A stretch of DNA of 64,000 nucleotides from Faecalicatena fissicatena (GCA_001028025.1 LDAQ01000015.1:79422-143421), one strand, 5' to 3'. Positions 43,060-52,224 are shown, numbered from the stretch's first letter. Program-made: numbers and translations. The notes: generated from the sequence alone by a model not told the origin.

Positions 43060-45144
43060 ATGGATGCACAGGAGTTTAAGAAAGACTTCCTTGAAGATAT
43101 AAAGGCGGATGCGGCCGCAACTGGCGAGGGTTCCTGTGCCTCTTTTGTGACTGCTTTTGCTCGTTATTTACAAGAAGCTGATTACCTGTTAGATTTTACT
43201 TCTTCCTACTTTGAAGGAATTGGAAAGCAAAATCGAAAGTTGCGCGTTGACGGATATGTTTATGATGAGTTTGATAAGACTATGAGTCTTATTATTGCCG
43301 ATTATGATGTTTTGGATAATGAACGTGTTCTTGCAAAAACCCAGGCTAGACAATTGCAGAATAGACTTATTTATTTTGTTGATAATGCCCTTAATACGCA
43401 GCTGCACAGAAATGTTGAGATGAGCCGGTCTTGCTCGGATTTGGTGGACTTACTACGGGAGAAAAGAAGTGAGATACGCAAATATCAGCTACTGATTTTT
43501 ACAACAGCTGATATTAGCTCTACCATTAAAATTCTTGATTCGCCGGAAATAAATAATGTTCCGTCAGAATGCCAAATATGGAATGTGGAGCGTCTTTTTC
43601 AGCTGTGCGGATCAGACATAGGGCGGCAAGTTATTGAAATTGATTTCAAAGAGCACACAGAAAATGGGATACCTTGTTTGGAAGCGAGTGATACGGTAAC
43701 AGAAGATTTCAAAAGTTACCTTTGTATTATATCAGGAACAGTGCTTGCTGATTTGTATGACAAATATGGAAGTTCTCTGCTGGAAGGAAATGTCCGCTCT
43801 TTTCTTTCAACTAAAGTAGCTGTAAATAAGAAAATCCGAACTACTATTTTGCAGCAGCCAGAGAGATTTTTTGCTTATAATAATGGTATATCAGCAACAA
43901 CCATGGGCGTGAAATTTGAATCCACATCACAAGGATTGTTCCTTGTTTCCGCAAGGGATTTTCAGATTATCAATGGCGGTCAAACTACGGCATCTTTGTC
44001 AAATGCTCGTTATAGAGACAAAGCAGATCTTAATGCAATTTTTGTTCAAATGAAACTAACTGATATAGCGGGAACCCTTGAGAATGAGGATGCAACGACT
44101 CTGGTGCAAAATATATCACGTTCGTCTAATAGTCAAAATAAAGTCAGTGATGCAGACTTTTTCTCCACGCATCCATTTCATGTTCAAATGGAACGTTGTT
44201 CACAGCGGCTTGGAGCAAGAGGAACAGGGGGGCTGCAATTCGAGACGAAATGGTTTTATGAGAGAGCACGGGGGCAGTTTCTTCAAAAACAAATGCGTAT
44301 GACCCCAAGTCAAAAGAAGAAATTCTTGCTTCAAAATCCGAAGAATCAACTTATTACAAAAACTGATCTTGCCAAAGTCAGAAACACATGGGATGGATTC
44401 CCGCATATAGTCAGCAAAGGAGCACAGACAAATTTTAATGATTTTGCGAAGAAAATCAATGATGCTTGGGAGAAGGATGACGGTTTGCTTTTTGGAGATA
44501 AATACTTTCAGGAAACCGTTGCTATGTGCCTGATTTTTAGGTATACTGAATCGATGATACCGCATCAATTGTGGTACCAGCAGGGATATAGAGCTAATAT
44601 TGTAACGTATACTATTGCACTTATGCACAGACTTATTAAGATTAAGTATCCTAAACAAGATTTAGATTTGCTAGGCATTTGGACGAGACAAATGGTTCCG
44701 GTGATAGTACAAAATATTCTTAAAGAATTATCAGAACTTGTCTATAGCAAATTAACAGACCCGGCACGAGAGGTTGAAAATGTTACGCAGTGGTGTAAAC
44801 GAGAGGGATGCTGGAACAGTGTTCAAAGTATCGATTATAATTTACCGATTGAAATCGAGAGTTGTTTAATTGGAAAAGATGAGTTGCGGAACGCTGTCAG
44901 GGATGCAAAGGCAGACATGCGTATTGAAAAAGATACTGATGTTATGACGAGAATTGTGGAAATACAAGAAGAACAATGGCAAAATGTGATGAGTTATGCA
45001 ACGAGTAAACGTATGGTATCCCCAGAGGAATTGACAGCATTGAAAATTGCTTGTCAGCTTCCCCTGAAAGTACCTAACCCAGTACAGTGCAAGAAACTTA
45101 TTGCTGTGCTGGATAGATTATATGAGGAGGGATTCAAGCTATGA
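43060..45144 (+). CDS. AIPR family abortive-infection protein of MZA-like defence system
   Basis: A 694-residue protein with the AIPR signature: ERFFAYNNGISATTMGV and FQIINGGQTTASL (about 267-315), then LVQNISRSSNSQNKVSDADFFS. AIPR proteins were first linked to abortive phage infection and occur with restriction-type systems. The molecular activity is not settled. It precedes the methyltransferase with an ATGA overlap. Confidence 0.88.
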   Translation: MDAQEFKKDFLEDIKADAAATGEGSCASFVTAFARYLQEADYLLDFTSSYFEGIGKQNRKLRVDGYVYDEFDKTMSLIIADYDVLDNERVLAKTQARQLQNRLIYFVDNALNTQLHRNVEMSRSCSDLVDLLREKRSEIRKYQLLIFTTADISSTIKILDSPEINNVPSECQIWNVERLFQLCGSDIGRQVIEIDFKEHTENGIPCLEASDTVTEDFKSYLCIISGTVLADLYDKYGSSLLEGNVRSFLSTKVAVNKKIRTTILQQPERFFAYNNGISATTMGVKFESTSQGLFLVSARDFQIINGGQTTASLSNARYRDKADLNAIFVQMKLTDIAGTLENEDATTLVQNISRSSNSQNKVSDADFFSTHPFHVQMERCSQRLGARGTGGLQFETKWFYERARGQFLQKQMRMTPSQKKKFLLQNPKNQLITKTDLAKVRNTWDGFPHIVSKGAQTNFNDFAKKINDAWEKDDGLLFGDKYFQETVAMCLIFRYTESMIPHQLWYQQGYRANIVTYTIALMHRLIKIKYPKQDLDLLGIWTRQMVPVIVQNILKELSELVYSKLTDPAREVENVTQWCKREGCWNSVQSIDYNLPIEIESCLIGKDELRNAVRDAKADMRIEKDTDVMTRIVEIQEEQWQNVMSYATSKRMVSPEELTALKIACQLPLKVPNPVQCKKLIAVLDRLYEEGFKL

Positions 45145-46769
45145 GAAGCACGCCAAAATCTAAATATAGTGTTGTTGATTTATTTGCCGGTGCAGGCGGG
45201 CTTAGTTATGGGTTTCTTCAAACTGGACGATTTGATGTCAAGGCAGCGTTTGAAAATAATCGTAATGCACAAAAAACATATCAGCGCAATCATGGTACTG
45301 CTGAGGTTTATAATGATGTTGCAGATGCTCTTACTGATGAAATAAAAGAAAAGATTGGACAGGTGGATATTGTTATTGGAGGTCCCCCATGCCAAGGTTT
45401 TTCAAATGCTAACCGACAAAAAAACCATGCAATAAGTCAGAATAATTCATTGGTGAAGAAATTTGTGCAGGCAGTATTACATCTAAATCCGACTGCTTTT
45501 GTAATGGAAAATGTAAGCATGCTGAAGTCAGAGGTTCACCGTTTTTATGTAGATGAGAATGATAGAGAAGTTATAAAAAATTATAATATTAAAACGACCC
45601 CTGCAGAAATAGTATTGCTTGATGAGGCATTTATGTTTGAGGGAGTAGCAGATATTGTCGCTGATGTTGATGTGCTAAATAATTATCTTTGGGATGAGAA
45701 GGATTATCTTGTGCTGAATGTAATTTATAAAATGCGTAAAAATAAGGGGAAACTAAAAGAATCTTTAATAAAGCATAAAAAGAAACTGCAGACTTTATCT
45801 GAACGCATCTTGCTAGAAGAAGATATTGACGATTATATTTTAAGGCAAGCTAATAATGCAGGCCAAGCTATTCAGCAATACTTTTCAGTAACACACACTG
45901 ATGAAGGAGCTGATGGTCTGTGTGAATCTATAGAGATAATAATAATGATTCAAAGAATGCTGTCCAAGGCAAAGGAAATTTATAATAATAAAATTGTAGT
46001 GTCTGAGTATGCGCATGAACGTAATCTTGTTGCAAAGGTTAGTTCAATGTCAGTGGTTGACTATATAGAGTCAATCCTTGGTGCACCAAGTAGTGGATAT
46101 ATTATGGACAAAGGTGTTCTGTCTGCAGCCGCTTTTGGAGCACCCCAAAAGCGTATGCGTTTTGTTGTTATAGGAATAAAAAAGGAAAAAGCTGATAAGA
46201 TTGATTTGCCAAAAGGAATGTTAGGCGAGGAAGATTTTCAGACAGTGAAAGATGCTATTAAAGATTTAGAAGATGTTGCACCTACATCAGATATAGAAAC
46301 GGGAAATAAAGGTATACAGCTTTCAGAGGAACCAAAGGACATAAGTGACTTAGGACGGCAGTTACGTGATTCAAAGGTATTATATAATCATGTTACGACC
46401 GCAACAACAAATAAAGCACTTGAGCGGTTCAGGGCCATCAAGCAAGGTGATAATTTTCATAGCCTTGAGGCAGAGTTGAAAACGAGCTACTCTGATCCGA
46501 CACGAACTCAAAATACAATTTATTTAAGATTGAATTACAACGAGCCTTCGGGGACAGTGGTCAACGTGAGGAAGTCTATGTGGATTCATCCTGTTAATGA
46601 TCGAGCTTTAAGTATTCGAGAAGCAGCACGATTACAAACTTTCCCTGATAGTTTTGTTTTTTGCGGTACAAAGGATTCGCAGTACCAACAAGTGGGTAAT
46701 GCTGTGCCGCCGATTTTAGCAAAAGCTATTGCAGAGCATTTGTGCAGATATTTGGATGGAGAAAATTAA
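45141..46769 (+). CDS. DNA (cytosine-5-)-methyltransferase of the defence operon
   Basis: A 542-residue C5 methyltransferase. Motif I VVDLFAGAGGLSYGF (11-25), motif IV GGPPCQGFSN with catalytic Cys84, motif VI VMENVSML, motif VIII QKRMRFVVIG, motifs IX-X REAARLQTFPD and QVGNAVPP. A long insertion (about 145-320, helical and charged) separates motifs VI and VIII, so it is longer than the usual 320-420 residues. It probably marks host DNA and protects it from the MORC-Z1-nuclease machinery. It is translationally coupled to the AIPR gene by an ATGA overlap. Confidence 0.92.
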   Translation: MRSTPKSKYSVVDLFAGAGGLSYGFLQTGRFDVKAAFENNRNAQKTYQRNHGTAEVYNDVADALTDEIKEKIGQVDIVIGGPPCQGFSNANRQKNHAISQNNSLVKKFVQAVLHLNPTAFVMENVSMLKSEVHRFYVDENDREVIKNYNIKTTPAEIVLLDEAFMFEGVADIVADVDVLNNYLWDEKDYLVLNVIYKMRKNKGKLKESLIKHKKKLQTLSERILLEEDIDDYILRQANNAGQAIQQYFSVTHTDEGADGLCESIEIIIMIQRMLSKAKEIYNNKIVVSEYAHERNLVAKVSSMSVVDYIESILGAPSSGYIMDKGVLSAAAFGAPQKRMRFVVIGIKKEKADKIDLPKGMLGEEDFQTVKDAIKDLEDVAPTSDIETGNKGIQLSEEPKDISDLGRQLRDSKVLYNHVTTATTNKALERFRAIKQGDNFHSLEAELKTSYSDPTRTQNTIYLRLNYNEPSGTVVNVRKSMWIHPVNDRALSIREAARLQTFPDSFVFCGTKDSQYQQVGNAVPPILAKAIAEHLCRYLDGEN

Positions 46770-46854
46770 CTCTTCGATGATAATAAATTCTGTAAAAGTG
46801 TTTTTTCCAAGCAGATAAAATCCGCTTGTGATTTAAGGGAATTGGTGAAAGTAT

Positions 46855-47292
46855 ATGGCAGATAATCATTCAAAAGAAATTAGAAGCTATAATATGTCTC
46901 AAATTCGCAGCAAGAACACTAAACCGGAAGAAATTGTACGAAAATATTTGTTTTCAGAAGGATTTAGGTATAGAAAAAATGATAAAAGATATCCTGGACG
47001 ACCAGATATCATATTGCCTAAATATAAAACAGTTATATTTGTAAATGGGTGTTTTTGGCATATGCATGATGGATGTTCCAAATTTGTAATGCCCAAATCA
47101 AACATCGAATACTGGAAACCTAAATTGGAACGTAATAAACGCCATGATATAGAAAATAAAATTGCTTTAGAAAAACAAGGATGGAAGGTTATTGTTGTTT
47201 GGGAATGCGATTTAAAAAAGGATAAGAGAGACGGTAGATTGATGCATCTTGTTGAGGAAATTATTGAGAATAAGCCTAATGGATTAAAATGA
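46855..47292 (+). CDS. vsr: Very short patch repair endonuclease
   Basis: A 145-residue Vsr enzyme that nicks DNA at T:G mismatches produced by deamination of 5-methylcytosine. The catalytic Asp51 in YPGRPDI and His69/His71 in FVNGCFWHMH match E. coli Vsr positions; the N-terminal SYNMSQIRSKNTKPE is conserved. It lies 85 bases after the C5 methyltransferase and is its natural partner. A strong terminator ends the operon about 60 bases later. Confidence 0.94.
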   Translation: MADNHSKEIRSYNMSQIRSKNTKPEEIVRKYLFSEGFRYRKNDKRYPGRPDIILPKYKTVIFVNGCFWHMHDGCSKFVMPKSNIEYWKPKLERNKRHDIENKIALEKQGWKVIVVWECDLKKDKRDGRLMHLVEEIIENKPNGLK

Positions 47293-47351
47293 TATTATAA
47301 TCATTACGAATTTTTATCTGATGGTGTTATATAATATTAATAGAAAAATGG

Positions 47352-47403
47352 TTAATCCCCTACAACTGCTTAAGAAGTATTGCAGATGTTAGGGGGTTTT
47401 TTT
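47352..47403 (+). terminator. Terminator of defence operon
   Basis: AATCCCCTACAACTGC pairs imperfectly with GCAGATGTTAGGGGGTT and is followed by a run of seven T. Confidence 0.85.
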
Positions 47404-47482
47404 GTCAATTTGTAAGTTGACGAATAAATGTTCAGTTTACTGGAAATGCTTACCTTATAAATATTTTATAGGGAGATGAATC

Positions 47483-47872
47483 ATGGAGACAGACAACCGT
47501 TTACGATTCGGAAGATATGTAGAATCATTAAGAAAGAGCAAAGGAAAGTCCCTGCGGGCAACGGCAAAAGCAATACAGATTTCCCCCCAGTATTACAGTG
47601 AGGTAGAAAAGGGCAGAAGCAACACCTTCACATCAGAACGGCTGAAAATGCTGGTCCATTTTCTGCACCTGGATGAAAATGAAACCCATACCTTATATGA
47701 TATGGCAGCAGAATCAAGGTCATCCAATGATATTGTCACTCCACAGGACTGTGCTGATTACATGCTTGGCAATTCCTATGTGATAGAAGCACTGCGCCTG
47801 TCAATGGAGACCGGGGCAGGGGAAAAAGAATGGCAGGTGTTTCTGGATGATTTAAAAGCAAGGAAGGGGTGA
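47483..47872 (+). CDS. XRE-family repressor, prophage/ICE regulatory module
   Basis: A 129-residue protein with an N-terminal Cro/C1 domain (about 8-68: LRKSKGKSLRATAKAIQISPQYYSEVEKGRS) and a short C-terminal helical part. ATAGGGAGATGAATC precedes the ATG. It is followed six bases later by an ImmA-type metalloprotease. In ICEBs1 such a protease cleaves the paired repressor to induce the element, so the two probably control prophage induction. Confidence 0.88.
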   Translation: METDNRLRFGRYVESLRKSKGKSLRATAKAIQISPQYYSEVEKGRSNTFTSERLKMLVHFLHLDENETHTLYDMAAESRSSNDIVTPQDCADYMLGNSYVIEALRLSMETGAGEKEWQVFLDDLKARKG

Positions 47873-47878
47873 GTAGAC

Positions 47879-48670
47879 ATGTATCAGCCTATACTAAGAA
47901 AGCAGAGGAGCGGCATTCCCATCATGAGGAATAGTGAGATTGATGCCCATGCAGAGGAATTCCTGCGTGATTACAGTCCTTCCCTGTTAAAAACGCCGCA
48001 GCCGGTGGATATTGAAACCTTTGCGGAGTTCTATCTTGACCTGCCAATGGATTACGCATACCTTTCCCATTGCGGGCTGATATTAGGCCGGATGGTATTC
48101 CAGGAGGCAGAACGGGTTCCGGTCTATTTACCAGAAGAAAAATGTGCGGATTATCTGTATGCCAAAAGAGGCACTTTGCTCATTGATAATATTTTATTGG
48201 AAGACCGGAAAGAGTACCGTTTACGTTCTACGATAGGGCATGAGTGTGGTCATTGGATATTCCATTCTGATTATTATACTGCTATGGATAAAAGAAAGCA
48301 TTATAGGAATGCAAGGTTGCCGGAAATTACAGGATGCAAAAAGACCGATATTGAGGGCGGGGCAGATATGGCCGGGAGAAGAAAGCTGGTTACGGATGCA
48401 GATTGGCTGGAGCATCATGCAAAGTATTTTAGTGCGGCTATTCTGATGCCGAAAACGCCGTTTATGAATGCTGTATCAGATTTGGCTGGAAATGGACAGG
48501 GCAGTGGGGCGGCTCTACAGGAGAAGCTGGCAGATATATTCCAGGTATCACCCGCTTCTGTAAAAATCCGTTTATCCCAGCTGGGGTTTAATAATTATGT
48601 ATTCAAGAATGAAAGGACGCAGGATGAAAAACAATATAAGAAATTGCTGCAGATGCCAGGTGCCCTGTGA
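47879..48670 (+). CDS. ImmA/IrrE family metallo-endopeptidase
   Basis: A 263-residue zinc peptidase. The motif GHECGH (His121, Glu122, His125) with downstream acidic and histidine residues is intact. The C-terminal part (AAILMPKTPFMNAV; FQVSPASVKIRLSQLGF) is family-typical. It likely cleaves the XRE repressor encoded just upstream. Start: ATG preceded by AAGGGGTGAG. Confidence 0.9.
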   Translation: MYQPILRKQRSGIPIMRNSEIDAHAEEFLRDYSPSLLKTPQPVDIETFAEFYLDLPMDYAYLSHCGLILGRMVFQEAERVPVYLPEEKCADYLYAKRGTLLIDNILLEDRKEYRLRSTIGHECGHWIFHSDYYTAMDKRKHYRNARLPEITGCKKTDIEGGADMAGRRKLVTDADWLEHHAKYFSAAILMPKTPFMNAVSDLAGNGQGSGAALQEKLADIFQVSPASVKIRLSQLGFNNYVFKNERTQDEKQYKKLLQMPGAL

Positions 48671-48787
48671 ACGGCAGGGTGCCATTTTTAGAAAATATCT
48701 GTCAACCAAAAGGATGACACTCGTGCGGCAATTATTTTTTACTTATGATGTCAACCAAGCAATTGATAGGAAAGGAGCCATGCCGGA

Positions 48788-48961
48788 TTGAAGGAAAAGA
48801 TAAACTGCCCAATCTGCAGGAAACGGGCTTTTGATATCAGAACTGCTGTAAATGGGGAGGTATGGATAGAACTGAAATGTCCTCACTGCAGAAATATTGT
48901 ACAGGTTTGCTATATGTTTGGCAGGATACGGCAGGAAAGAAGCAAAGAAAATATAATTTAA
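48788..48961 (+). CDS. Com-like zinc-ribbon protein
   Basis: A 57-residue protein from a TTG codon with AAAGGAG upstream. Four cysteines in CPIC (7, 10) and CPHC (31, 34) form a zinc ribbon similar to phage Mu Com, a translational activator of the mom modification gene. The spacing and the basic tail fit. Prophages of Lachnospiraceae often carry a Com-like gene near a methyltransferase. It is too short and has too unusual a start for standard gene cut-offs. The function is inferred. Confidence 0.65.
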   Translation: MKEKINCPICRKRAFDIRTAVNGEVWIELKCPHCRNIVQVCYMFGRIRQERSKENII

Positions 48962-49008
48962 TAAAGAAACTACTGAGCAAAGGGTCCGCATAAGCGAGAC
49001 ACCAAATG

Positions 49009-49050
49009 GCCGGAGTAAAGCGAGTTTTAGCTTACTCCGGCTATTTTTTT
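49009..49050 (+). terminator. Terminator after Com-like gene
   Basis: GCCGGAGTAAAG pairs with CTTACTCCGGC around CGAGTTTTAG, followed by seven T. The next gene starts 58 bases downstream, so it could also act as an attenuator for the phage operon. Confidence 0.8.
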
Positions 49051-49107
49051 GCCCATTTTTCCAGTTTTGCTGCTGCCGCTTTACTCCCGGTAAAGAAGGG
49101 AGTAGCA

Positions 49108-49518
49108 ATGAAGATTCAGTATGAGTTTGTAACGGGAGAGAAGTTGGAATTCGAGGTGGATGACAGCATCGGAGATATTGTCATTGAGATGGAGGTATTA
49201 CAGTCCAGGAAAAACCGTGCTGAAACCAGAAGGCACAGTTCGCTGGAATGCCTGCAGGAGCAACAGCCTGGGCGTAACCCAAAACAGTTCGTGGATGAAA
49301 AAGTGGATATTGAGCAGATCATTATAGATTTGGACGAGAGGGAAAGGCTGCATCAGGCAATCAGGAAGTTAGAATACAGGGATTTCCGGATGGTCAGCCT
49401 CTATTATTTTGAGAACAGGACTATGGAAGAAATCGGTAGGGAAATGGGGATTTCGGCTATGGCTGTGTCAAAAAGGCTGAAAAAAATTCCGGATAAAATA
49501 AAAAAGTTTATGTTCTAG
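49108..49518 (+). CDS. Sigma-70 region 4-like phage regulatory protein
   Basis: A 136-residue protein. The C-terminal 70 residues match a sigma region 4 HTH (RERLHQAIRKLEYRDFRMVSLYYFENRTMEEIGREMGISAMAVSKRLKKI). The N-terminal part is unrelated to sigma region 2, so it is not a complete sigma factor. Similar small proteins act as regulators at the start of prophage early operons. AAGAAGGGAG precedes the ATG; a longer reading upstream would pass through the terminator hairpin. Confidence 0.82.
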   Translation: MKIQYEFVTGEKLEFEVDDSIGDIVIEMEVLQSRKNRAETRRHSSLECLQEQQPGRNPKQFVDEKVDIEQIIIDLDERERLHQAIRKLEYRDFRMVSLYYFENRTMEEIGREMGISAMAVSKRLKKIPDKIKKFMF

Positions 49519-49589
49519 TTTAAAAACCATATTTCCCGTGGCTATATAGTAGGGACCAAAAGCGTTCCGGAGAGAAAGGAGGTCTTGTT

Positions 49590-49781
49590 ATGAGAATTAT
49601 AAGGATTACCCTGAAAGAAGGAAGAGAATCCATTGTTTTGGATTCAAAGGGGGAAAAGCAGATTGCATCTTTGACCTTACTTCCAGAAAAAGGGAAAACA
49701 GACGTGGAGGGTAGGAAGGGGGAACGGGGAATTGAAACTTGCATTGATTGTAACCAGACTTACCGGCAATGCGGAAAGTGA
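49590..49781 (+). CDS. Small hypothetical phage protein
   Basis: A 63-residue protein. AGAGAAAGGAGGTC seven bases upstream of the ATG is an excellent ribosome-binding site and supports a real gene. Beta-rich beginning (MRIIRITLKEGRESIVLDSKGEK), then a charged tail. Its last 50 bases overlap the next gene. No family recognised. Confidence 0.5.
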   Translation: MRIIRITLKEGRESIVLDSKGEKQIASLTLLPEKGKTDVEGRKGERGIETCIDCNQTYRQCGK

Positions 49782-50115
49782 CCGGATGAGGGCGGCGGAA
49801 TACTGCCGGTATGCGGCACACAAGGGGATGATTCCTATTAGTTCATATCTGAACTTCCATGGCATGTTCGAGGACGGGTTAGGGGGTGCTGTGGAGCATC
49901 TGCTGGTTTCCCGGCTGGCAAAGAAGGTGGATGAGATATGGGTGTTTGGGAATGAGAAAGATGAGGAAAAGAAGAAACGGATAGAGGAAGCCTGCCGGGA
50001 GTATGGGAACAGGGCAAAGTATTTTGATGCGGCACAGATAGGGGAGGAACTTCTTATGTGTGCCATGTATACAGATGAACTGAAAGAGCGTCTGGAAGAA
50101 ATGGAGGGAATTTAG
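49732..50115 (+). CDS. DUF4406/DUF7768-like phage protein
   Basis: A 127-residue protein with a Rossmann-like opening (LALIVTRLTGNAESDRMRAAEYCRYA) and later KVDEIWVFGNE, similar to small phage proteins of the DUF4406/DUF7768 group thought to be nucleoside-deoxyribosyltransferase-like. It starts at TTG with GGAAGGGGGAAC upstream, and no ATG is in frame before it. It is part of the early phage operon, directly followed by the next gene. Confidence 0.65.
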   Translation: MKLALIVTRLTGNAESDRMRAAEYCRYAAHKGMIPISSYLNFHGMFEDGLGGAVEHLLVSRLAKKVDEIWVFGNEKDEEKKKRIEEACREYGNRAKYFDAAQIGEELLMCAMYTDELKERLEEMEGI

Positions 50116-50472
50116 ATGGGACCAGAATTATTGAAGATGGCGGAGAGCCTTGCTGTGGTGGTGGAAAGTCTGCGTGTGCTGGCAGGTATTCAGAAAAGTG
50201 AAAATGCAGGGATTGGAGTCAAGTCGAAAGAGAAGACAGAAACGGGAAACGGGATGGATGCTGGAAAGGCAGGTAAGAAAAGTACGGAGAATGCCGGGGC
50301 AAAGGAAACGCCTGTGGCGGTGGAAGATATCCGGGCAGTTCTGGCACAGAAATCCCAGGATGGGAAGTCAAAGGAAATTAAGGAGCTATTGGGCAGATAC
50401 AAAGCAGTGAAACTGTCTGCTGTGGAGGAGAAGGATTATCCGGCACTGCTTGCGGAAGCGAAGGTGCTGTGA
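50116..50472 (+). CDS. Small phage protein, Ala/Lys-rich
   Basis: A 118-residue protein with a helical N-terminus (LLKMAESLAVVVESLRVLAG), a low-complexity Lys/Gly/Glu linker and a C-terminal helix pair (DIRAVLAQKSQDGKSKEIKE). Proteins of this shape are common next to DUF2800 genes in prophages of Lachnospiraceae and are sometimes labelled Rrp5-like by similarity alone. The C-terminal part resembles a phage single-strand-binding or recombination accessory protein, but no role is established. It is coupled to the next gene by a stop/start overlap. Confidence 0.6.
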   Translation: MGPELLKMAESLAVVVESLRVLAGIQKSENAGIGVKSKEKTETGNGMDAGKAGKKSTENAGAKETPVAVEDIRAVLAQKSQDGKSKEIKELLGRYKAVKLSAVEEKDYPALLAEAKVL

Positions 50473-51617
50473 TGGGGAGACATGCGCTGTTGTCTGCTTC
50501 TTCTTCCAAACGGTGGCTGAACTGTACGCCGTCCGCACGGCTGGAGGAGCAGTTCACGGGAGATACCGGGAGCGTATATGCGGAGGAAGGCACTGCCGCC
50601 CATGCCCTGGCGGAGCATAAGCTGAAACGGCTGTTGAAGCGGCGTTCCAAGCGTCCGGTGTCGGATTACCAGTGTGACGAGATGGAAGAGTGTACGGATG
50701 AATATGTGGCCTATGCCATGGAGCAGATTGAATTGGCGAGGCAGGGCTGCAAAGACCCGGTGGTGCTAATTGAGCAGCATCTGGATTATTCTGCTTATGT
50801 GCCGGAAGGGTTTGGCACCGGGGACTTGGTGATTGTTGCGGACGGGGCTTTGACGGTCATTGACCTGAAATACGGGAAAGGCGTGGCTGTGGAGGCAGAG
50901 TGGAATCCGCAGATGATGCTGTACGGGCTGGGAGCCTTGGAGCTGTTTGGTGCCATTTATGATATTGAAACAGTGCGGATGACGATTTACCAGCCGAGGC
51001 TGGAGAGCATCAGCACCTGGGAAATTTCTGTTTCTGATTTGATGGAGTGGGTGGAAACGGAATTAAGGCCGAAGGCGGTGCTTGCCATCTATGGTGAGGG
51101 TGAGTTTCGGTGTGGTTCCTGGTGCCGGTTCTGTAAGGCGAAGAATACCTGCAGGGCAAGGGCGGAGGAATACCTGAGACTGGCGCAAATGGAGTTCAAG
51201 GCTCCGGCGCTTCTGTCAGATGAGGAGATTGCGGAGGTTTTGAAGGTTGCAGATGACCTGGCGAAGTGGGCGTCAGATGTGTATGCTTTTGCCACGGATG
51301 AAGCTATTACCCACGGGAAGCAGTGGACAGGATTTAAGCTGGTGGAAGGCCGGAGCAACCGGAAGTATACGGATGAGGAGGAAGTGGCGGAAGCGGCGAA
51401 GGCTGCCGGATACACGGATATTTATAAGAGCACTTTGGTAGGCATCACGGAGATGGAGAAGTTGATGGGAAAGAAGAAGTTTGCGGAGGTGCTTGGGAAG
51501 CTGGTGTATAAGCCGCAGGGCAAGATTACCCTAGTGACGGAATCGGATAAGAGGGAAGCAATAATGACAGCAACCGCAGAAGTTGATTTTAAGGAGGCAG
51601 AACAAGATGGGAAATGA
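50472..51617 (+). CDS. DUF2800 protein (RecB-like nuclease with Cys cluster)
   Basis: A 381-residue protein of the DUF2800 family, a PD-(D/E)XK exonuclease type. The central core FGTGDLVIVADGALTVIDLK holds the Asp and the D-x-K elements, and the C-terminal CGSWCRFCKAKNTC resembles the iron-sulfur cysteine set of AddB/Cas4-like nucleases. It is the usual partner of DUF2815 and the phage DNA polymerase, suggesting a role in replication or recombination. The ATG overlaps the preceding stop; a GTG one codon earlier is possible. Confidence 0.83.
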   Translation: MGRHALLSASSSKRWLNCTPSARLEEQFTGDTGSVYAEEGTAAHALAEHKLKRLLKRRSKRPVSDYQCDEMEECTDEYVAYAMEQIELARQGCKDPVVLIEQHLDYSAYVPEGFGTGDLVIVADGALTVIDLKYGKGVAVEAEWNPQMMLYGLGALELFGAIYDIETVRMTIYQPRLESISTWEISVSDLMEWVETELRPKAVLAIYGEGEFRCGSWCRFCKAKNTCRARAEEYLRLAQMEFKAPALLSDEEIAEVLKVADDLAKWASDVYAFATDEAITHGKQWTGFKLVEGRSNRKYTDEEEVAEAAKAAGYTDIYKSTLVGITEMEKLMGKKKFAEVLGKLVYKPQGKITLVTESDKREAIMTATAEVDFKEAEQDGK

Positions 51618-52161
51618 GAATGCAAATGTAAGTATAACAAAAGTGATTGTACCCTGCAGGTTTTCTTACCTGCATTGCTGGGAGCCGAATGCGGTGAACG
51701 GGGGAGACCCGAAGTATTCGGTGTCGGCGATTATCCCGAAGTCGGATACAGAGACCGTGGAGAAGATCAAGAAGGCTATTGAACAGGCGAAGAAAGATTC
51801 CGTGTCCAAGTGGGGAGGGAAGGTTCCGGCGAATTTGAAACTTCCTTTGAGAGATGGAGATATCGACCGTCCGGAGGATGAAGCCTATGCGGACAGTTAT
51901 TTCTTCAATGCCAACAGCAGGCAGGCCCCGCAGGTGGTGGATAAGAATGTGCAGCCCATTCTTGACCAGTCGGAGGTGTATTCCGGGTGTTATGGTAGGA
52001 TCAGTGTGAATTTTTATGGGTTCAACAATAACGGAAACCGTGGGATTGCGGCAGGTCTGGGGAATATCCAAAAACTGCGTGATGGGGAATCCCTGGGCGG
52101 CAGGAGTAATGCGGAGGAGGATTTTGACGCAGTTGCAGATGAGGAAGATTTCCTTGGGTAA
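51607..52161 (+). CDS. DUF2815 protein (phage single-strand DNA-binding type)
   Basis: A 184-residue protein of the DUF2815 family, related to T7 gp2.5-like single-strand binding proteins. It has KYSVSAIIPKSDTETVEKIKKAI near the N-terminus and an acidic tail ending EEDFDAVADEEDFLG, typical for ssDNA-binding proteins. AAGGAGGCAGAACAAG precedes the ATG, which overlaps the DUF2800 gene by 11 bases. Confidence 0.82.
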   Translation: MGNENANVSITKVIVPCRFSYLHCWEPNAVNGGDPKYSVSAIIPKSDTETVEKIKKAIEQAKKDSVSKWGGKVPANLKLPLRDGDIDRPEDEAYADSYFFNANSRQAPQVVDKNVQPILDQSEVYSGCYGRISVNFYGFNNNGNRGIAAGLGNIQKLRDGESLGGRSNAEEDFDAVADEEDFLG

Positions 52162-52224
52162 TGGGAGCAGGGCGGCGGGTGACCGCTGCCCGTTATCCAA
52201 AGTGAGGAGAAAAGGAGTCCTGCC

